From NCBI RefSeq assembly GCF_024436395.1, contig NZ_JAFMZO010000003.1, forward strand, positions 806,001 to 870,000: 64,000 nucleotides of DNA. The letters are read 5' to 3'. The notes below the pieces were generated by a model. That model worked only from the letters and a program-made list of their open reading frames with translations. It was not told the origin of the DNA and did no database searches. A program made the position numbers and the translations under genes. This DNA comes from Paradesertivirga mongoliensis. Its GTDB lineage: Bacteria; Bacteroidota; Bacteroidia; Sphingobacteriales; Sphingobacteriaceae. This document shows, piece by piece, positions 17,997-26,013 of the stretch. Numbering within the stretch: the stretch's first letter is position 1; every line of letters begins with the position of its first letter.

Positions 17997-20495
17997 TTAC
18001 AATGATCTCACCTTTACAATAGCCGGCTTAAGCCAGGGCGAACTGAGGCGTACCGTTACTTCATCAGAGGTCTTACCCCCCATTTGTATGTAGATGATCA
18101 TTTTGCCATGGAAAGCACGTTGCCTGTTGTCGGTATAATTACCCATATCAGCGTTATTTCCTGCCTCCATACCGAGTAGTCTGGCGTTTCCGGCAACTTC
18201 GCATGTGATCTCATCATCGGCGGTTGCTACCGGAATACCGTCTTCATCAACAAGCTGCAATTCAATTTGTGCTACGCCATCAACGGCCTTGACATTTACC
18301 TCTTCGCCTTGAAGTACTTTAATTGCCTGCGGACGTTTGCTGGATTGTAAATAGTGACGAACCGTTTCCTTTCCTTTAGCATCCATACCTATCACTTCGA
18401 GCTTACCGGCAGAATATGGGATATCCCAATAGATAATTCCGTTCTTCTGGTCGTATTCTTTTGTTGGGCCAACTTCCGTTCCATTCAGTTCCAAACGTGC
18501 TTTTGCCGCATTGGTATAAGAAACCACGCGGATGATTTGTCCGGCTTGGTAATTCCAGATTGGCCATGCATCCATTGATGGAGCCTGATTTCTTTGCTGC
18601 CCCTGCTCTGACTCGAGCATAGACCACACGTCGCTGGCGGCGCCGCCTCCTTTAAGCGGATATGTGCCCAGGTAGGCCATCGGCTTGTCGGACCATAGCG
18701 ATTGGCGGAAATATCCCCTGGGTTTGATGAAGCCGGCAAAATCCAGCAATCCCGAATAGAATCCGCGTGATGGCCAGCGGCCAGACTCGCCCAGGTAGTC
18801 GATTCCGGTCCAGAGGAACTGTCCGAAAATATGTTCATTATCTGTCACGGCTTTCCATGCAGCATAATCGTGGCGGTTCTCGCTACCGAAGATGATACGT
18901 TTCGGATAGCGTTTGTGATCCTGAATGTAGCGGCTCTCGGTATAATTATAGCCCGCAATATCCAGTGCTCCGGGATATTCCGTCTCGTTCGACATGGCTA
19001 CACCGGCCAAGCCAGCTGTTACCGGCCGGCTGGTATCATATCTCCTTACTACTGCAGCAAGCTGCTTTGCAATATCACCCAAACGCATCGCATCGGGAGC
19101 ATCTTTTTTGTAGCCGCCATACATGGCCTGTGTAAAGCCGCCTTCGCGGTTCCCATCAAGTACAGGGTGCGAATAAGGATCGTTCGGGTAATCTACCTCG
19201 TTACCGATGCTCCAGGCAAATATAGAAAGATGGTTACGGTCTCTTTTTACCATATCGGCCAGGTCTCTTTCTCCCCATTCTTTAAAGTAATCGTATGCCC
19301 CCTGAAGTCCGGGAGTTCCTACGTTCCAGCCCTGAAGCCATTTACGTTTAGGGAATTCCCATTCATCAAAAGCCTCATCCATTACCAACAGTCCCAGTTC
19401 GTCGCAAAGATCGTATAGAGAGGAAGCTTGTGGATTGTGGCTGGTGCGGATCGCATTAACTCCGAGTGATTTTAAGGTCTCTAAGCGGCGGCGCCATACT
19501 TCGGGATACACTTCTGCTCCAAGCACGCCTGAGTCGTGGTGTAAACATACACCCTTCACCTTCATGTTTTTACCGTTAAGTGAAAAGCCCGTATTGGGAT
19601 CGAACTTATAAGTACGGAAGCCCGTAATGACCGAGGTGCTATCGATCACCTTATTGTTTTGTACAATGGTTGTGCGCAGCCTGTAAAGGTTAGGCGTTTC
19701 GAGGCTCCATAATTTTGGATTACTCACTAAAAGGTCGGCTTTAATTTCCTGCCTGGCGTTTTGAGCGAGCGTTAGCTTGTTAGTTTTGCGGGCCAAAACG
19801 GCTCCGTTTTTATCCAGAAGCTCGTTAACTATGGATACAGCAGCACTCGAGGGCGACTCGTTAGTGAGCGCAGTTTGTACGTGCAAAATCCCCCTGTTGC
19901 CTTTAACTTCCGGAAATGCATAAACGCCCCACTGTTCGAAGTGGATGGGGTTTGTACGAACCAGGTAGACATCGCGGTAGATTCCTGATCCGGTGTACCA
20001 GCGTGAATCGGCATCCTGACTATGGTCTACGCGGACCATAATCTGATTTTCCGCTCCATACTTGATGTGAGGAGTAATATCGTACCCAAATGAAATGTAT
20101 CCGTTAGGACGCTTACCCACCGACTGTCCGTTAACAAAAACTTCGCTTCGGTTATAAACTCCTTCAAAATAGAGATAAAGCTTCTTTCCCTCATCTTCTT
20201 TAGAAATGTTCAACTTCTTTTCGTACCATCCTATTCCTCCGGGAAGATATCCGGTGGCACTGGCAAGCGAAGGGTCGTAGGTTTGCTTGACTGTCCAATC
20301 GTGCGGAAGCTGCACAAGCCTCCAGGATCTGTCGCGTGCATCTATCGTTTTTTTAACATCGATTTCGCCAAGATGAAAACGCCAGTCGGCATTGATTTTT
20401 TCTGCTTTGCCAAAGCCGGTTTGGGCAGAAAGATTTTTAGTAATGAGTAAGCAAAGGGCTAACACAAAAATTTGGTATTTGAAAAATGGCATCAT
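17997..20495 (-). CDS. GH2 beta-galactosidase (DUF4982-containing)
   Basis: This 832-residue secreted GH2 enzyme has a signal peptide (about 1-25), an N-terminal sugar-binding jelly roll (to about 190), an Ig-like domain (to about 300), a TIM barrel (about 305-600) and a C-terminal DUF4982-type domain (about 640-710, 'RVVSYTNAAKARLELNG') plus a further beta domain. The acid/base is the Glu in 'WSIGNEVDYP' (near 432) and the nucleophile the Glu in 'IIFGSENRHD' (near 535). It most likely removes terminal beta-galactose from plant glycans in the periplasm. Just upstream, on the same strand, lie decayed ends of a SusD-like gene and a pectate lyase, so this gene appears to be the survivor of a polysaccharide operon. 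Confidence 0.9.
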   Translation of the reverse strand: MMPFFKYQIFVLALCLLITKNLSAQTGFGKAEKINADWRFHLGEIDVKKTIDARDRSWRLVQLPHDWTVKQTYDPSLASATGYLPGGIGWYEKKLNISKEDEGKKLYLYFEGVYNRSEVFVNGQSVGKRPNGYISFGYDITPHIKYGAENQIMVRVDHSQDADSRWYTGSGIYRDVYLVRTNPIHFEQWGVYAFPEVKGNRGILHVQTALTNESPSSAAVSIVNELLDKNGAVLARKTNKLTLAQNARQEIKADLLVSNPKLWSLETPNLYRLRTTIVQNNKVIDSTSVITGFRTYKFDPNTGFSLNGKNMKVKGVCLHHDSGVLGAEVYPEVWRRRLETLKSLGVNAIRTSHNPQASSLYDLCDELGLLVMDEAFDEWEFPKRKWLQGWNVGTPGLQGAYDYFKEWGERDLADMVKRDRNHLSIFAWSIGNEVDYPNDPYSHPVLDGNREGGFTQAMYGGYKKDAPDAMRLGDIAKQLAAVVRRYDTSRPVTAGLAGVAMSNETEYPGALDIAGYNYTESRYIQDHKRYPKRIIFGSENRHDYAAWKAVTDNEHIFGQFLWTGIDYLGESGRWPSRGFYSGLLDFAGFIKPRGYFRQSLWSDKPMAYLGTYPLKGGGAASDVWSMLESEQGQQRNQAPSMDAWPIWNYQAGQIIRVVSYTNAAKARLELNGTEVGPTKEYDQKNGIIYWDIPYSAGKLEVIGMDAKGKETVRHYLQSSKRPQAIKVLQGEEVNVKAVDGVAQIELQLVDEDGIPVATADDEITCEVAGNARLLGMEAGNNADMGNYTDNRQRAFHGKMIIYIQMGGKTSDEVTVRLSSPWLKPAIVKVRSL

Positions 20496-20668
20496 TCGGC
20501 TAGTGCGTGGGTTGAAGGCAATAATTATTTATCAATCAAGCTTTAAAAGCGAAAAATAGGAAAAACTTTTAAATGTTGTTACGACGCTTAATATAATTAG
20601 CAAGACAAACTTTATTTCATACATGACTAATCTATTCTTTTGTTGAATCCGATCATCAATTACGGGTC

Positions 20669-20995
20669 TTATTTTATGTTATTAATATATTTTTTAAGCA
20701 TCGTATAGCCGTCTTTAGTTATTTTGTTCTGTCGTCCGGATTTTCGGGTCGAGGCTATTCTCCTTTTCCATTCGTCAGGATCCCATCATGATCTGTATCG
20801 GCAGGTGGAGTCGCTGAACTTAGTTTTGGCCAAGCTCCTGCATCGATCTGACATTTGGATGATCTTCCCTGTTCGGCGCCGGATATCATTCACTATACGG
20901 GAATCAACAGCATCCCGTTTGGGTAAAATTGCTCCTCCCCTTTCAAGCACCGGTTTGTACGCGGTCTCTGCATCCCTTACCACACTCTATGTATT
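20669..20995 (-). pseudogene. Decayed C-terminus of a pectate/polysaccharide lyase
   Basis: On the minus strand the frame from about 20985 reads AYKPVLERGGAILPKRDAVD, then an arginine-rich stretch ending GKII. This is the typical C-terminal section of PL1-type Bacteroidota lyases, where 'AGAxLPKRDxVDxRIVxxVRxxTG' precedes a 'D(x)GGWP' segment. An extra base near 20845 shifts the frame; in the new frame it continues DAGAWPKLSSATPPADTDHDG. A second shift near 20784 leads to '(P)DEW' and 'NKITKDGYTMLKKYINNIK', ending at stop 20671-20669. With two frameshifts and no N-terminal part it cannot be functional. The catalytic domain is missing. Confidence 0.75.
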
Positions 20996-21030
20996 AACAA
21001 AAGAGTCGTTTTAGATCTGTATTTGGTTTA

Positions 21031-21360
21031 TCAGGGCTGAGCTAAGTCGTAGCCATTTGTGATGTTTCCTTTTGATTGTCTGACTGTTTCGGAAGGGATA
21101 GGCCAGTAATATCTTGGCGGGTCGCCAGCCGAGCTTATACCGGAAAGCGTGTTCCTTTCATATGCCGCTTTGTAAGTAACAATATTATTCCCCCAATTGG
21201 TCTTCACATATCCCTGACTCTTCAGTAATGTGCTTCCGCACTGGTTTCAGGTATAGTTTAAAAATTGATCGAAATGGCGCGGCAAATGATAAATAAAGCC
21301 TACTATGGCCTTTTTATAAGATATACGCACACACACCCGCGCTGCGTTCACATGCTCTGG
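21031..21360 (-). pseudogene. Decayed C-terminus of a SusD/RagB-like gene
   Basis: A minus-strand frame ending at stop 21033-21031 reads '...TYKAAYERNTLSGISSAGD' and then 'PPRYYWPIPSETVRQSKGNI', like the end of SusD/RagB lipoproteins, where 'R(Y)xWPIPxxxIxxSxG' is usual. A TGA at 21249-21247 interrupts the frame exactly where a Trp codon would fit ('NYT*NQCGS'); it continues upstream as 'AIVGFIYHLPRHFDQFLNYT'. The rest of SusD and its SusC partner are absent, and the PAS kinase gene ends about 175 bases further upstream. Assignment to SusD is by the C-terminal motif only. Confidence 0.55.
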
Positions 21361-21534
21361 CGAACGGAATTATTATAGGATGACCCTGAATTTCATACTT
21401 TCAACTGGTTGAAAAATATCTCTCAATAACCATTTGCAGATTATTCATTGATGACTTCTGGAAGCAAGATGTGTGGTTCGAAATACTGCAAAGAATGGGC
21501 ATTAAGATTTACGTTGCCCGATGATAGCTGTCGG

Positions 21535-23031
21535 CTAATTCAACCCTCGTTCTGTAACCGGGAGTGTGAAATAAAACGTCGATCCTTTATTTACTTCACT
21601 TTTAACATTTATGCGACTTCCGTGAAGTTTTACGATACTTTGAATGATGTATAAGCCCAGACCGAGACCAGCAACACGGTTATTATTCTTTGTATCGCTA
21701 ACGCGATAATATTTTTCAAATACGGAATCCAGTTTCTCGTCAGGAATTCCGAGCCCGAAGTCAACCACCTCAATTTTAACAAGTGCACTGGGTTCATTGC
21801 GGGTTAAACGTAAAATTATCTTTTCGGCCTGCGGAGAATATTTAATGGCGTTGCTTAACAGGTTGATCATCACTTGCGTCAAACGCTGATTGTCAGCCCG
21901 AACGAATATTTCTTCTTCACTGTCAAATTCTTCAACAATACTATGTGATGAATAATTTAGCTTTATCAGATCAATACTGTGCCTCAACACTTTAGTAAGG
22001 GAGATTGAACCCAAATTAACAGTTAACTGTCCGGAATTAATCTGAGCTACGTCCAACAAGCTAGATACCAAAAAGTGCAGATTGCTCAAAGTGGCGGCAG
22101 ATCTATCCAGAAAGTCTCTGGCTTTATCTTTGTCATCTATTCTCTTAAGTAACTGATTATAGGCTTTTAAGCTTGTAATCGGAGTTTTTAGCTCATGGCT
22201 GGCGATATTGATAAATTCATCTTTTCGCTGAAGCGCAATAACATGTTCATCTATATCTGTGCAGGAACCGAACCACTTAGTAATCACACCTTCAGAATCC
22301 TTATAAGGAACTGCCCGCAGCATATGCCATTGAAAATCGCCAGATAAACTCTGCAATCTTACCTGGACCTGAAAGTCACACCCTCTTTTTATGCACAAAA
22401 CCCAGGTCCTCAAACACTTAACCCTATCATCCTGGTGAACTTTTGATATTAGAAATTCACCTTCCAAATCAGTATTGCTTGCGTTAAAATAATCGCAGAA
22501 ACGTTGATTCACGTAATCGAAGTCTCCCTCAGCAGTAGCGGTCCAGATTATTTCCGGAATCAGATCAGCAAGAAACTCAAATCTTTTCTTTTCAGCCTCT
22601 GCAAGTCTGGTAGCCAGCAATAACTCTCTCTCATATTTTTTACGATCCGTGATATCGAAAATGGTGGCATTGATCGCCTTTTGTTCTCCGGACCGACCCT
22701 TCAATACGCGGGAATTTACCAAAGCCGGAAAAGAGCTGCCATCCTTTCTGACGATTTCAAAGTTGATCTCACTTACCTGGCCCTGCATCTTGAGCAAAGA
22801 CAGGTAAAACATTTCATAGTAAATGACACCGCCTTTTGTTATGAAGTCAATAAAATTCTTTTCATGCACAACCTCCTCCTCCGAATATCCCAGCCAGTGA
22901 AGAAGTGTTCGATTTATTTTTATGATAGTACCGTCAGGAAGGAAAGAAACGTACCCACAAGGTGCATCCTGATATAGTTCTTCTACATCAATTAATGACT
23001 CAAGTAGTTCTTTATTAACTTGTCCCTTCAA
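21535..23031 (-). CDS. PAS-domain sensor histidine kinase
   Basis: This 498-residue protein is soluble, with no membrane segment. Two PAS domains (about 14-130 and 148-270, each followed by a PAC-like 'FDITDRKKYEREL' or 'CTDIDEHVIALQRK' linker) lead into HisKA with 'FINIASHELKTPITSLKAYN' (phosphorylated His near 279) and a HATPase_c domain with N, G1 and G2 boxes ('QVMINLLSNAIKYSP', 'DFGLGIPDEKL', 'GLGLGLYI'). No in-frame ATG is available near the N-terminus, so it probably starts with TTG at 23031. It follows the alpha/beta hydrolase gene by 13 bases on the same strand, so both are one operon. No receiver domain is attached; a nearby single receiver protein (24241-24660) could be a partner. 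Confidence 0.9.
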   Translation of the reverse strand: MKGQVNKELLESLIDVEELYQDAPCGYVSFLPDGTIIKINRTLLHWLGYSEEEVVHEKNFIDFITKGGVIYYEMFYLSLLKMQGQVSEINFEIVRKDGSSFPALVNSRVLKGRSGEQKAINATIFDITDRKKYERELLLATRLAEAEKKRFEFLADLIPEIIWTATAEGDFDYVNQRFCDYFNASNTDLEGEFLISKVHQDDRVKCLRTWVLCIKRGCDFQVQVRLQSLSGDFQWHMLRAVPYKDSEGVITKWFGSCTDIDEHVIALQRKDEFINIASHELKTPITSLKAYNQLLKRIDDKDKARDFLDRSAATLSNLHFLVSSLLDVAQINSGQLTVNLGSISLTKVLRHSIDLIKLNYSSHSIVEEFDSEEEIFVRADNQRLTQVMINLLSNAIKYSPQAEKIILRLTRNEPSALVKIEVVDFGLGIPDEKLDSVFEKYYRVSDTKNNNRVAGLGLGLYIIQSIVKLHGSRINVKSEVNKGSTFYFTLPVTERGLN

Positions 23032-23044
23032 CTGCTCTACTTTA

Positions 23045-23836
23045 TCAAATAAATGATTTTATTGCCTGGATAGTCTCTTCAGGGGCACTCATGTGAGGAC
23101 AATGTCCTGTAGCCTCCATTATAACCAAAGAATTACCCGGAGTGTTTTGTTTCATATAATAGCCCACCTCCAGGGGTGCAATAATATCGTTCGAGCATTG
23201 AAGCGTTAAACTTGGGACCTGAAGTTTGGACAAATCTGAGCGATTATCCGACAGAAAGGTCACTCTGGCAAATTCACTTGCAATCTTTGGGTCGGTGGCG
23301 CAAAAGTTATTAGTTAAGGCTTCGCCAAGTTCGGGCTTTTCGGGATTACCCATAATTGCGGGTGCCAGGGTTCTTGACCATCCAAGGTAATTGCTGTCCA
23401 TCATCTCAAACAATTGTTCAAGGTTTTCACGTTCAAATCCGCCAACGTATCCTTCATCATTTACATAACGCGGCGAAGGACCAATGAAAATCAGTTTCTC
23501 AAAATAAGATGGTTCCTTGTTAGCAGCCAGCAAACCGATCATACTGCTTACAGAATGCCCTATAAAAATCACATCTTTAAGACCCAGGGCTTCACAAACA
23601 TCAAGGATGTCTTGAGCATAACCCTCCAGTTTGCCGTATTTTTTGGAATCATAAGCCGAAATTTCCGACTTTCCTGCACCTACATAATCAAAAAGCACCA
23701 GCTTGTAATCCGAGGAAAACTCGTCAACAAGGTAGGTCCACACGTGCTGGTCACATCCAAACCCATGAGCAAAAAGCATCACTTTTTCACCCTTACCAAT
23801 GATATTAACGTTGTTCCTTTCTAGAATATTTTTCAT
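23045..23836 (-). CDS. Alpha/beta hydrolase of the RsbQ/KAI2 type
   Basis: This 263-residue cytoplasmic hydrolase has the layout of RsbQ and of plant KAI2/D14. 'LFAHGFGCDQHVW' forms the oxyanion region, 'FIGHSVSSMIG' the nucleophile elbow (Ser near 95), 'SNDIIAP' the catalytic Asp and 'EATGHCPHMSAPE' the catalytic His. A lid insert lies between about 130 and 190. In Bacillus, RsbQ acts with the PAS protein RsbP in energy-stress signalling, probably by supplying a small ligand. Here it is co-transcribed with a PAS histidine kinase, which points to the same hydrolase-PAS partnership (inference); an ordinary esterase remains possible. Confidence 0.88.
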   Translation of the reverse strand: MKNILERNNVNIIGKGEKVMLFAHGFGCDQHVWTYLVDEFSSDYKLVLFDYVGAGKSEISAYDSKKYGKLEGYAQDILDVCEALGLKDVIFIGHSVSSMIGLLAANKEPSYFEKLIFIGPSPRYVNDEGYVGGFERENLEQLFEMMDSNYLGWSRTLAPAIMGNPEKPELGEALTNNFCATDPKIASEFARVTFLSDNRSDLSKLQVPSLTLQCSNDIIAPLEVGYYMKQNTPGNSLVIMEATGHCPHMSAPEETIQAIKSFI

Positions 23837-23910
23837 GTTGATTATTACTAATTCGATAAAACCAGACGAGGGGTAAAGATATAAATCTTCGCGTTGAAAA
23901 TTTCGTAGCC

Positions 23911-24186
23911 ATGCAAGATGTTCTAACCGACAATCACAAGAAAACCTTTTCGAGCACCTATTGTTCTCATCTAATTATGAAGATAACCCCTACCCGATAC
24001 ACGTATTTTGACATTGTTGAGTTTAGCCTTTACTCCGATTTGAAAGCAATCTTAAAAGCAGATGATAAAATTGTTTTACAATCTAACCAGGAATACACAA
24101 AGGTTATAGAAACCTTAAAGGAAATCGATATTCCGCATTTTCAAAAATCAAAAAGGGAAATCATAATCATCTCGAATAACAATTGA
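23911..24186 (+). CDS. Hypothetical small protein
   Basis: A 91-residue frame, rich in Lys, Ile and Asp, divergent from the RsbQ-like gene and convergent with the receiver gene. The real start may be the internal ATG at 23977 ('MKITPTRYTYFDIVEFSLYS'), giving 69 residues. No signal peptide, membrane helix or known motif is seen. The amino-acid composition looks like a genuine soluble protein, and no overlapping gene explains the frame, but there is nothing else to support it. Confidence 0.4.
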   Translation: MQDVLTDNHKKTFSSTYCSHLIMKITPTRYTYFDIVEFSLYSDLKAILKADDKIVLQSNQEYTKVIETLKEIDIPHFQKSKREIIIISNNN

Positions 24187-24240
24187 TATCACAACAGGAA
24201 GAAGAGACAGACTAAACTTTGCTGACAGAACGATTAGCTA

Positions 24241-24660
24241 TTAAAGATCTCCTGCGAGTTCTCTTAACTTCTTATCCAGAATACCTTCGATATCTTCGCG
24301 TGAAAGGGGCTTTTCCAGAAATGCATCTAAGTTATCAAACGAATCAGAAACTTCGGCATACGATGCTTTTTCTGAAGATGAACAAATAACTACGGTATTT
24401 ATTTGCTTTTCCAGCCCAGACTTAATTAGTTTCCTTAGAAGCTGCCACCCGTTGAGATATGGCATCTGAATATCTACAAACAAGAGGTCTGGTATCTTAT
24501 CGGCATCATCTTTATTCCGTAAAAAATACTCAAACGCTTCCTCGCCATCTCTGAACTGAACAATATTCTTAACCTTTCTTGTTCGGTCCAGGATTGTTCT
24601 TGTTATAAACTGAAAGCTGTGATCGTCATCTATGATGGCTACTAAGGGAATCTGGTTCAT
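24241..24660 (-). CDS. Stand-alone response-regulator receiver protein
   Basis: This is a CheY-like single receiver domain of 139 residues when started at ATG 24660 (MNQIPLVAIIDDDHSFQF). A further 12 codons upstream are open but lie before the natural beta-1 strand. The acidic pocket is 'IIDDD', the phosphorylated Asp lies in 'LLFVDIQMPYLNGW', the switch Ser/Thr in 'VVICSSS' and the Lys in 'AFLEKPL'. There is no output domain, so it probably acts by protein contact or as a phosphotransfer step. PAS histidine kinases without receivers lie at 21535-23031 and 36895-38019; either could be its kinase. Confidence 0.9.
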   Translation of the reverse strand: MNQIPLVAIIDDDHSFQFITRTILDRTRKVKNIVQFRDGEEAFEYFLRNKDDADKIPDLLFVDIQMPYLNGWQLLRKLIKSGLEKQINTVVICSSSEKASYAEVSDSFDNLDAFLEKPLSREDIEGILDKKLRELAGDL

Positions 24661-24696
24661 GAAAGAGGTTAGGTTGCCGAAGTGTACGAAAGGCAT

Positions 24697-25067
24697 TAAA
24701 CTAGGTTACATAACATTTATATCTCGGCTCTTCTAAGATTGGGATGTATCCCTCCCCTTATACATTTGCGATATTAACACAGCACCGTTTATCCTTACAT
24801 CTTACGAGATAGTATAAAAACAGCTAGAAGCAGAGAAGTGTCATAAGGCATTTCAACCAGTGCATTAATCAGGGGGATTAGCCATCCTTAAGACATTTCG
24901 TCATCAGGCTTTTGTTGTGCAGACTCGGGGTACATAAAGATGCCCCCCTTGATAAGCGAGGCAACTATTTGATTATCTAAATCCAATGCGGCTTGCCGTA
25001 CTACTTTATTCTGGAATTAACACTCACACTGTGAAGACAGTCGTCTAACAACAAGTTTCTTGAGGTT
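24697..25067. other. Intergenic region, nothing recognised
   Basis: About 370 bases between the receiver gene and the SprF-like gene, both on the minus strand. No credible open frame or strong hairpin was found. It must contain the receiver promoter and the 3' end of the SprF transcript. Confidence 0.5.
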
Positions 25068-26003
25068 TTATTCTTCCTGTTTGGGCTTCAACACCCGCCA
25101 TTTTACACCGATCTGAAAGTTACCGCTGGTATACTGGCTCAGTGCCGATGTCGCTGTTGTATAGTTAGCGGTGATGGCACCAAAGTTATTTATCAGTGCT
25201 CCCATTCCTATAGTGGCACTTTTTGAGCTATGGTAAACGGTCATTACACTGGCGGCTCGGTTTGCTACTGTAAAATTTGCTCCGACATCTAAAATATTAT
25301 CAAAGCCCTGAACCCCTCTGAAAGCTATTTTCGGTTCTACCCCGAAGCCATCCAACGCCGCAGGGAAATAGAACTTATAACTTGCTGCCGAAAAGAAGGT
25401 CGATCGATCTGCATAATCAGAGCCATTAACATCGTCCATTTGAAAAAAACCTTTCAGGTTTGGAATAGCTGCCTGAACAGTCAGCCTCGAACCGGTATAA
25501 GCCATTCCAAAATCTCCATCGATATAGGTTTCACGGGTATTGAATTTATTTACAGAGATATCATTCTGATCTCCGTTTATCTGCTCATTCATCACGCGTT
25601 CGTCCATAAACCCTAAGGATATCCCGAAATGAAGTTTCTGGCTCTCATCATTTAGTGGAAGATGATATGAATAGGTACCCATCACCCGCGTTTGTTTGAT
25701 TAAACCTGCTTCATCATTATGGAAATTCAAACCAAGGCCTACTTTTTTTTCTGTACCAAAATCTGCTGTGATCGATTGTGTTTTTGGTGCGCCCGGCATA
25801 GCAGACCATTGCCGGCGGTAACCCATGTTCAGGTTCAGGCCCTGCTCTGTTCCCGCCATGGCAGGATTGCCTAAATACTCGTTCTGGAAATAAATACCCG
25901 CAAGAGGGTTTAACTGAGCCTTTACTTCGGCACCGGCGAGCAGGGTCAAAATGATTGTCCCTGCTTTACTGATCTTTGATAAGATATCTTTCATCACTAA
26001 CAT
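25068..26003 (-). CDS. PorP/SprF-family type IX secretion membrane protein
   Basis: This 311-residue predicted outer-membrane beta-barrel has a signal peptide (to about residue 29, GAEVKAQ) and the family opening 'LNPLAGIYFQNEYLGNPAMAGTEQGLNLNMGYRRQWSAMPGAPKTQ', visible in pieces at about 30-75. PorP/SprF proteins work with type IX secretion and are usually paired with one large cell-surface substrate carrying a gliding-type C-terminal domain. Here it lies 10 bases downstream of the giant adhesin gene, the same arrangement as sprB-sprF. It is therefore probably dedicated to the export or attachment of that adhesin. Confidence 0.92.
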   Translation of the reverse strand: MLVMKDILSKISKAGTIILTLLAGAEVKAQLNPLAGIYFQNEYLGNPAMAGTEQGLNLNMGYRRQWSAMPGAPKTQSITADFGTEKKVGLGLNFHNDEAGLIKQTRVMGTYSYHLPLNDESQKLHFGISLGFMDERVMNEQINGDQNDISVNKFNTRETYIDGDFGMAYTGSRLTVQAAIPNLKGFFQMDDVNGSDYADRSTFFSAASYKFYFPAALDGFGVEPKIAFRGVQGFDNILDVGANFTVANRAASVMTVYHSSKSATIGMGALINNFGAITANYTTATSALSQYTSGNFQIGVKWRVLKPKQEE

Positions 26004-26013
26004 CTTGTGTCAA

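Noticed and set aside
20724..21014. 96-codon plus-strand open frame
   Set aside because: It is antisense to the decayed lyase segment, whose minus-strand translation makes sense; the plus-strand product has no features.
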